Of a stretch of DNA of 64,000 nt, positions 59,422-64,000 are shown piece after piece. A program made the translations under genes and the position numbers. How positions within the stretch are numbered: position 1 is the first letter of the stretch; every line of letters starts with the position of its first letter. Origin of the DNA: JAADHX01 sp964569385 (GTDB lineage Bacteria; Actinomycetota; Acidimicrobiia; Acidimicrobiales; Poriferisodalaceae). The notes under the pieces are model-generated. The model ran no database searches. It had not been told where the DNA came from and saw only the letters and a program-made list of their open reading frames with translations. The stretch covers positions 25,704-89,703 of the forward strand of contig CAZMUM010000020.1 in the NCBI GenBank assembly GCA_964569385.1, in the 5' to 3' direction.

Positions 59422-59771
59422 GGCGCGGCTGGGGTTTCGTCACAGCCGTAACCCTCGTCGGCGATTCCTTCAGTGTAGAAGAGCTCCCATTTCAGGCCAT
59501 GGGGGTCAGACACCCATGATTTGTGTTGCCGTTGGTAGCGGCACACGAGATTGTTCTGGTCTGTTCTGGGAAGGGCGGCGGCGTCGACATGATCCCGGGC
59601 GTCGCCGTGGGTATCGATCGAGGAATTGGAGCGTGGATCGTCGAGCATCCACTTGGCATAGCCGCGTCGCTGCAGCGAGGGTTTTGCCCCGAACAATCGC
59701 GTGTAGAAGTCGACGCCCGTCTCGATGTTCTTCGTATCGACCGCGTTCGCAGCGTTAGAAGATGCCGCGAC
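59418..59771 (-). pseudogene. ArsI/CadI-like vicinal-oxygen-chelate protein, shortened
   Basis: Recognisable parts: NAVDTKNIETGVDFYTRLFG, AKPSLQRRGYAKWMLDDPRS, then after a gap CRYQRQHKSWVSDPHGLKWE and LFYTEG. The family (C-As lyase ArsI and CadI) has ~40 more residues in the middle (the DHVGIQVE strand with a metal ligand) and a CC pair, of which one Cys remains. No ATG fits the N-terminus; the nominal frame opens at 59921 with unrelated residues. Probably inactive. Confidence 0.65.
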
Positions 59772-60147
59772 TCCTGAACGGAGACAAGAGATGAAGCTGC
59801 ACGACCAGCTCCGTTCTACGGTGTGTCCCGTTCTGTTGCGGTCGCCCGTGGTGAGGTCTCGGCGGGGCGGAAAGCTCAAACCTTGCCGTGGTCGCAGGTC
59901 TCGACACCACAATCCGAGCAACCTGGTTCACCGCGTTTGGAAGAGCCAATCAGGGCTGCCAGGGTGGTGCTTTCGACGAGTGTCCAGATGGCGGCTCGAT
60001 TCCCTTTAAGTTGCTCGAGGAGATCGTCGCGCTCGGCGACGCCGTTGATGCCAGCGATGGTGTGGCTGCTGCTTGGACCGAGTGGTCCGTGTGCATGAGT
60101 TCGCGTGGACTTGGGAGTGCCCCTTCTCACGTGATTCGATAACGACC
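59772..60147. other. Stretch with a Cys-rich fragment
   Basis: A minus-strand frame (59876-60130) reads GINGVAERDDLLEQLKGNRA, AIWTLVESTTLAALIGSSKR and ends GCSDCGVETCDHGKV. The closely spaced cysteines suggest metal binding, perhaps linked to the arsenic genes to its left, but I recognise no family and the N-terminus looks random. Otherwise nothing seen. Confidence 0.3.
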
Positions 60148-61257
60148 CTAGGGATCGAGTTGTTCGAATGAGCCGCAGTCGCTGTAGTTGTCGTCGGTGT
60201 CGGTGTCGGGGTTGGGCCGGCGGGAGGCGCAGATGAGTCTGGACCAGGCTTGGGTGCCGAAAGTGTCGCGGGTCGAGTCGGTGAAGACCTCTTCTCGGCC
60301 GTCTGGCAACAACCGCAGGAGGCGAACTATCGGGTCGCCCTCAATGGTGCTAAAGATCTCGATCATCTCGGCCGGCAGTCCGGCTGCGACCCGTTGTTCA
60401 TAACAGGCGCTAGCTCCTTCGGAGATCTCGATGTTGGGAAGGGGATTGATCATCGAGGGTGTCCGGAGTTCGGCACCGCAGTATGGGAGAGGTGCCCGCC
60501 CGCCAACCTCGTCAGGCGCCCCCGTCAGGGACGGGCCACTTGGTGCGAGCAGCTTGGTCGGGGCGGTCGGCGAGCACGGTTGGTCGCCACTACCGCGTGC
60601 GCGGCTGACTTCAGGGCTGAGTGTCGGCCCGAGCAATTCTGATAGCAGCTCGGCGACGGGGGAGTCGCCAGAAAGGGTGAGGGCGATGATGCGCCCGGCC
60701 GCGTAGAACCGCGGTGGACCAATCCAGCTGACGAATACAGCGGAGTCTGCTCTGCGGAGCTGCCCATCGGGAGTGATCCAGTCGGATTCAGTCTCGCGTG
60801 CCTCGGTACTGAGGTACTCGTACAGCCAGACAGACTTGCCGCTCACGCACAAATTGCGGATGGTGCCAGTAAACAGAGGCGATGCAGCGGCCGCGGGCTG
60901 CGCTATCTCGTCGACGTCGATGCCGGCACGTTCGAGTTCGACGATGAGGCCGTCGGTGTCGAGGGGTTCGGGCTGAGGCGGCGTGACCGGCACCTCTTCG
61001 GGTGATGACGGCGGTGGCTCTGCGGTCGTCGCCACCGAATCGAGGCTGCTCGTGGTTTCAACCCGAGTCACCTCGCTGCCGCCGGCTAGCGCCCACGCAC
61101 CATAACCCGAGGAGCCAGCGGCAACGAGCGCGAGTCCAGCGATGGTCCGGCGTCGTCGTCGTCGTCGTTGTGCCCCTTCAACCACTGTTCGGATGGGCAG
61201 AGGACTGCGGATCGGATCGGTGAGTGCGTCGGTACTTAGCTTGTCGAGTTCGTTCAT
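60148..61257 (-). CDS. Membrane-anchored partner of the ECF sigma factor, anti-sigma-like position
   Basis: 369 residues. A cytoplasmic N-terminus of ~35 residues ending in RRRRRR, one membrane helix (TIAGLALVAAGSSGYGAWALAG), a Pro/Thr-rich linker, and a large outer domain with several Cys. ATGA overlap with the sigma gene. No ZAS zinc motif. By position it could be the anti-sigma factor; the short N-terminus is not a known sigma-binding domain, so this is inference. Confidence 0.7.
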   Translation of the reverse strand: MNELDKLSTDALTDPIRSPLPIRTVVEGAQRRRRRRRTIAGLALVAAGSSGYGAWALAGGSEVTRVETTSSLDSVATTAEPPPSSPEEVPVTPPQPEPLDTDGLIVELERAGIDVDEIAQPAAAASPLFTGTIRNLCVSGKSVWLYEYLSTEARETESDWITPDGQLRRADSAVFVSWIGPPRFYAAGRIIALTLSGDSPVAELLSELLGPTLSPEVSRARGSGDQPCSPTAPTKLLAPSGPSLTGAPDEVGGRAPLPYCGAELRTPSMINPLPNIEISEGASACYEQRVAAGLPAEMIEIFSTIEGDPIVRLLRLLPDGREEVFTDSTRDTFGTQAWSRLICASRRPNPDTDTDDNYSDCGSFEQLDP

Positions 61258-61745
61258 GGCGTGGTTCCCTTCGTCTCGATCGGGGCGTCGGCGAGGCTCG
61301 GAGCGAGCTTGCGATATGCGTCGCGAAGTGTTGACGACACCGTGCCTCGACGGATACCCATCGCTGCGCCGATCTCAGCCTCCGTCATCTGACCGACATG
61401 GCGTAGCACGACAGCTTCTCGCTGACGGGGCGGAAGCGTCGCGACGACCAGCCACAGCTCTCCGGTTGGCCCATCAACCGATGCTGGGCCGGTCGCCACG
61501 CGTCGTTCGAAGTTGCGCCTGCGCAATCTGCGGCGGGCCACATTTAGGCCGGTGCGATACACCCACCCTGCTGGCGAGTCCATCGCCGACACCCGACTCC
61601 ACCGCTCATACGCGCGCAGGAACGCTTCATCCGTCGCCTCGCAAGCAATGTCGGGATCCCCTGTGATCGCAGCCAACGTGGTCACCAGACGCGCATGCTC
61701 GGCCACGTACCAGTCGGAGAAGTCAACTACCCGCACACCTGCCAT
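61254..61745 (-). CDS. ECF sigma factor (SigE-like subfamily)
   Basis: 163 residues from ATG 61745; TATAGGAGTG lies directly upstream. Region 2: DIACEATDEAFLRAYERWSR, SPAGWVYRTGLNVARRRLRR. Region 4: LPPRQREAVVLRHVGQMTEA, EIGAAMGIRRGTVSSTLRDA. Typical of the actinobacterial SigE/SigK-like ECF group. Coupled to the membrane protein downstream that may respond to an outside signal. Confidence 0.9.
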   Translation of the reverse strand: MAGVRVVDFSDWYVAEHARLVTTLAAITGDPDIACEATDEAFLRAYERWSRVSAMDSPAGWVYRTGLNVARRRLRRRNFERRVATGPASVDGPTGELWLVVATLPPRQREAVVLRHVGQMTEAEIGAAMGIRRGTVSSTLRDAYRKLAPSLADAPIETKGTTP

Positions 61746-61836
61746 CACTCCTATAAGTCACCACACGACCAGAATGCGGGGCAACATTTCGAAGATTTTG
61801 TTGGGGCGCAAGTGTCTTCTTCGGTGGTTGCCAGCG

Positions 61837-62117
61837 TCAGACGGGCGCGATTTCGATGAGCTCTTCGAGTCCGATGAGGTCTGCCGCTTTGCTGTGTACA
61901 AGCGTTCATCGTGGGCTTGGGCTGTTGCGGCGATTAACAGGACGAACACTCGTGATCGTGGTTGTCGGCCGACTCCGGCGACGGGTGCGGCGAGACGTCC
62001 GTAGCTGGTTGCGACGTCATCATCAATGGTCAACGGGTCGAAGGTTCGTTGCAGTATTGATAGCCTTCGGATGCGTCCTGGCGAAGTTCTCGAAGCCCGA
62101 TCGTGTCTGGTGTACAT
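61837..62117 (-). pseudogene. VapC (PIN-domain) toxin tail, frameshifted
   Basis: Frame 1 reads LQRTFDPLTIDDDVATSYGR, LAAPVAGVGRQPRSRVFVLL, IAATAQAHDERLYTAKR, the typical second half of PIN toxins (DxxIAATA, LYT). The expected end ADLIGLEELIEIAPV follows in another frame with a stop at 61837, so there is a frameshift near 61900. The N-terminal half with the first catalytic Asp is absent. It lies head-to-head with the intact parDE pair. Bases 61746-61836 hold only the sigma gene's upstream region. Confidence 0.75.
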
Positions 62118-62175
62118 GTTTCACTGACCCACCCGGCCGATGGCTGGAACCGCACCATCCATCTTCACCAGGCCG

Positions 62176-62215
62176 GTTGACAACAGTTGATAATGAGTGC
62201 ACGATCAGTGCATGA
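62176..62215 (+). promoter_or_regulatory. parDE upstream region with direct repeats
   Basis: TTGACA (~62177) is followed by GATAAT and two AGTGCA units (in GAGTGCACGATCAGTGCATGAG) just before and across the antitoxin start. The spacing of TTGACA and GATAAT is too short for one promoter. The repeats could be the autoregulatory site of the ParD ribbon-helix-helix protein. Confidence 0.3.
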
Positions 62216-62463
62216 GTCGAAATACGATGAGCTTTGCTCTCCCCGAGTCATTGCGCGAGTACATCGATCAACGCGTTCGGTCTGGCGAGTATGGCAACAC
62301 CAGTGAGTATCTTCGAGATCTGATCCGCAACGACCAACGAACCGAGGCTGCTCGACGGTTTCGTCTGCTGATAGCGGACGGCTTAGAGTCTGGCGACGGC
62401 CGCCCCTTGAGCGAGAACGTCCTTGACGAAATCCGCGGCCGGGCTCTTGACGCCGAGACGTGA
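62212..62463 (+). CDS. parD: ParD-family antitoxin
   Basis: 83 residues from ATG 62212; GTG 62197 and ATG 62227 are alternatives. Ribbon-helix-helix: MSFALPESLREYIDQRVRSG, EYGNTSEYLRDLIRNDQRTE, followed by a C-terminal toxin-binding helix (RRFRLLIADGLESGDGRPL). GTGA overlap with the toxin gene. Binds and represses its own promoter and neutralises ParE. Confidence 0.9.
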   Translation: MSRNTMSFALPESLREYIDQRVRSGEYGNTSEYLRDLIRNDQRTEAARRFRLLIADGLESGDGRPLSENVLDEIRGRALDAET

Positions 62464-62786
62464 GCGAAATCCGTCTCCGTCCGCTCGCCGAAGCCGACCT
62501 TGTCGAGAGAACCAAGTACTACGAATCACAGGGCGGGCATCGGCTCGGCGAACGGTTCTTCGACACTGCCATCGAGCTGTTAGTAGCGATTGACGAAATG
62601 CCCGGTTCGGGCTCTTCGCGGATCGGTGAGCTAAGCGGAGTGCCCGGTTTGCGGTCTCGAAAGCTTGCTGGGTTTCCGTGCGGGTGGTTCTTCTTCGAAC
62701 GGTCAGACCATGTCGATGTCGTTCGTCTTCTCGCCTACGCCCAAGACCTCACAACGATCCTCAGCGACCATGAAGCAGGCTGCTGA
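62460..62786 (+). CDS. parE: ParE/RelE-superfamily toxin
   Basis: 108 residues, GTG start overlapping the antitoxin stop. ParE fold: IRLRPLAEADLVERTKYYES, GERFFDTAIELLVAIDEMPG, LRSRKLAGFPCGWFFFERSD, VDVVRLLAYAQDL. ParE toxins inhibit gyrase. Intact by length and motifs, unlike the neighbouring VapC remnant. Confidence 0.9.
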   Translation: MSEIRLRPLAEADLVERTKYYESQGGHRLGERFFDTAIELLVAIDEMPGSGSSRIGELSGVPGLRSRKLAGFPCGWFFFERSDHVDVVRLLAYAQDLTTILSDHEAGC

Positions 62787-62808
62787 CGGGTTAGTACTCG
62801 GAGTTAGT

Positions 62809-63381
62809 TCAGGCCAGCAGCTCGGTTTGCAGTCGGGTCTGGTTTCGGTAGTGCCAGTAGAGCTCAACGATGCCTGCGACATGACCGTCCTGATCTCGGT
62901 TGGCGTCTCGGGACACCCAATCGACCTGGTGGCCGGCGAGTGCGGGCGGTAGCTGGTCGAGAATGCAGTGCCAGCCAGCCACTACTGAGTTTTGGGTCCG
63001 CGCGCCGATCGGTCGGGTGTCGGTGAATACGAGCGTGGTGCGGTCCGCATTGCCCGACAGTTCGAACCGAAGAGTGGATCCGTCGTCGCACGCCAGTTCG
63101 AGCAAGTTGGGTGGGCTGAACTCTGTTATCACCGCGCGGTATGTGTGTACCGAATCGTCGACGCTTCCGAGCCAGATCGCGACTGCGCCTCCGACGGTCG
63201 GATCGATTTCGATCCTGTGGGCGAGCCAATTCGTCATGTGTGTAGGTTCACTGACCGCGGCCCAGACGACGTCGATTGGGTGATCAAGCGATCGTTTGAA
63301 TCGGATGAATGCTCGGCCATCGTCGTCGATGCCAAAGATGCCGTCCGTCTCCGGCGTGGTCGTTGATGTGTCGTCGTTCAT
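62809..63381 (-). CDS. AHSA1/SRPBCC-domain protein
   Basis: 190 residues. IRFKRSLDHPIDVVWAAVSE, PTHMTNWLAHRIEIDPTVGG, and FELSGNADRTTLVFTDTRPI, GWHCILDQLPPALAG fit the AHSA1 (activator of Hsp90 homologue) family common in actinobacteria, usually paired with an ArsR-type repressor as here (ATGA overlap). Ligand or role unknown. Confidence 0.88.
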   Translation of the reverse strand: MNDDTSTTTPETDGIFGIDDDGRAFIRFKRSLDHPIDVVWAAVSEPTHMTNWLAHRIEIDPTVGGAVAIWLGSVDDSVHTYRAVITEFSPPNLLELACDDGSTLRFELSGNADRTTLVFTDTRPIGARTQNSVVAGWHCILDQLPPALAGHQVDWVSRDANRDQDGHVAGIVELYWHYRNQTRLQTELLA

Positions 63382-63713
63382 TGTTGTTCTCCTCGATCAG
63401 GGGTATTTGAGGCGGTGGAGTTGTTTAGATGTGTTTCGAGAGCGTCGAAACGGTAGGACCAGAGTTGGCGGTACGGCTCGAGCCATATCTCGATTTGCAG
63501 CAATGCCGTTGGATCCACTTCGTACCATCGGCGTTGGCCCTCAGGTCGGACTTTGACTAGTCCAACGTCTCGCAGCACCCTGAGGTGCTTGGAAACAGCG
63601 GGTTGGCTAAGTCCGATGCTGTCGACCACTTCACTCACGGTCCTGGGTTCGAGTCGCAGCAGATCCAAAATTTCGCGCCGGTTTGGTTCGGCAAGCGCAG
63701 CGAAGGTATTCAC
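63378..63713 (-). CDS. ArsR-family (SdpR-like) repressor
   Basis: 111 residues from GTG 63713 (MNTFAALAEPNRREILDLLR); the frame is open upstream to 63893 but that part crosses the operator and is not conserved. HTH: RTVSEVVDSIGLSQPAVSKH, LRVLRDVGLVKVRPEGQRRW, then YEVDPTALLQIEIWLEPYRQ. No metal cysteines. Probably represses itself and the AHSA1 gene through the palindrome just upstream. Confidence 0.88.
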   Translation of the reverse strand: MNTFAALAEPNRREILDLLRLEPRTVSEVVDSIGLSQPAVSKHLRVLRDVGLVKVRPEGQRRWYEVDPTALLQIEIWLEPYRQLWSYRFDALETHLNNSTASNTPDRGEQQ

Positions 63714-63728
63714 GAGCAATACATAACC

Positions 63729-63748
63729 TGACAGGCATATACCTGTCA
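63729..63748. promoter_or_regulatory. 20-bp near-perfect palindromic operator
   Basis: TGACAGGCATATACCTGTCA, matching its own reverse complement at 18 of 20 positions (TGACAGG half sites, ATAT-type centre). It is 15 nt upstream of the ArsR start codon and is flanked by AT-rich sequence, the expected place for autorepression. Confidence 0.7.
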
Positions 63749-63891
63749 AGGAATATATCCGGAGAGTGCGCCGCCAGTTAGCGCCGATGAGATGGACCCC
63801 GTTGGCGCAGTCCACCTTCCACATGTCTCCGTGACCCGTCGCGGACGCATCACGAAGTAAGTTGTCCCATCCCCTAAGTACGGTTTGGGCC
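63749..63891. other. Intergenic stretch between the ArsR operator and the last gene
   Basis: 143 bp. The minus-strand frame continuing here reads GHGDMWKVDCANGVHLIGAN, not recognised. It may hold divergent promoters; nothing else seen. Confidence 0.3.
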
Positions 63892-64000
63892 ATGGCGACA
63901 ATTGTTCGTGATAGTGAGCTTGATGAGCGCGTTGATGGGATTCTCGCGGCGTTGTCCGGGTTGTCTGGCGGTCCGTGGAATGCTGTTATCGCTCGGGCTG
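63892..64000 (+). CDS. 5' end of an unidentified gene, cut by the window edge
   Basis: 36 residues visible: MATIVRDSELDERVDGILAA, LSGLSGGPWNAVIARA. Acidic helical start that could be a ribbon-helix-helix or other small DNA-binding protein; too short to assign. Confidence 0.4.
   Translation, partial: MATIVRDSELDERVDGILAALSGLSGGPWNAVIARA

Overview
The window looks like a chromosome segment of an uncultured or newly sequenced actinobacterium, most likely of class Acidimicrobiia. Evidence: high-GC coding with many GTG/TTG starts; actinobacterial families (a PimB-like mannosyltransferase, an MtrA-MtrB-LpqB-like block, DUF3040, a MoxR/DUF58/TgpA operon, a fused DEDDh/GIY-YIG nuclease); an exported protein with DGGVFAYG repeats of the kind common in Ilumatobacter-like genomes; and a recurrent TAnnnT box 7-8 nt before start codons, which suggests leaderless transcripts. 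Taxonomy is inferred from gene content only. A 100-N scaffold gap at 13600-13699 is flanked by an identical 55-bp sequence and looks like an unmerged k-mer overlap. Joining the two sides restores one open frame.

Region 1 (1-12.9 kb): end of trpD, the DEDDh/GIY-YIG nuclease, an NYN-domain protein, queG with a small Cys-rich partner, then a tightly packed plus-strand run (PimB-like transferase, membrane protein, SRPBCC protein, ArsA-type ATPase, small acidic protein, ROK kinase, exported protein, ilvD). Region 2 (13-21.2 kb): a methyltransferase-like gene broken by the gap, then a minus-strand block glpK > YceI/cytochrome c/copper monooxygenase fusion > acyltransferase-3 > histidine kinase > NarL-type regulator. 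Region 3 (21.3-26.9 kb): pfkA, trkA and two tandem trkH paralogues, the first with a degenerate ion filter. Region 4 (26.9-31 kb): inositol-phosphatase, response regulator, sensor kinase and a short GerMN lipoprotein in one minus-strand operon. Region 5 (31-38.8 kb): NUDIX, dinB, DUF3040, the TgpA/DUF58/MoxR operon and a ROK protein lacking the family zinc cysteines.

Region 6 (38.8-64 kb) is different in character: short catabolic or detoxification operons (FAD oxidoreductase, CYP153-like P450, quinone oxidoreductase, amidohydrolase, OsmC, flavin monooxygenase, methyltransferase), surface or exported proteins, an ABC-F ATPase, an ECF sigma factor with its membrane partner, a ParDE toxin-antitoxin pair and an ArsR/AHSA1 pair with a clear palindromic operator. 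Between them lies an unusual density of broken genes: a Phd-antitoxin/PIN fossil, a haloalkane dehalogenase that lost its nucleophile segment, a GNAT tail, a frameshifted aminoglycoside-type phosphotransferase, a frameshifted gene with an HDIAHVVFGCD motif, a class III cyclase tail, a shortened ArsI-like dioxygenase and a frameshifted VapC tail. The left 38 kb shows no comparable decay, so the right part looks like an accessory region under turnover.

I see no CRISPR array, rRNA, tRNA, intact transposase or prophage. The best candidates for something new are the three-domain YceI-cytochrome c-PHM protein and its operon, the asymmetric TrkH pair, and the overlapping divergent leaderless promoters between moxR and the ROK gene.
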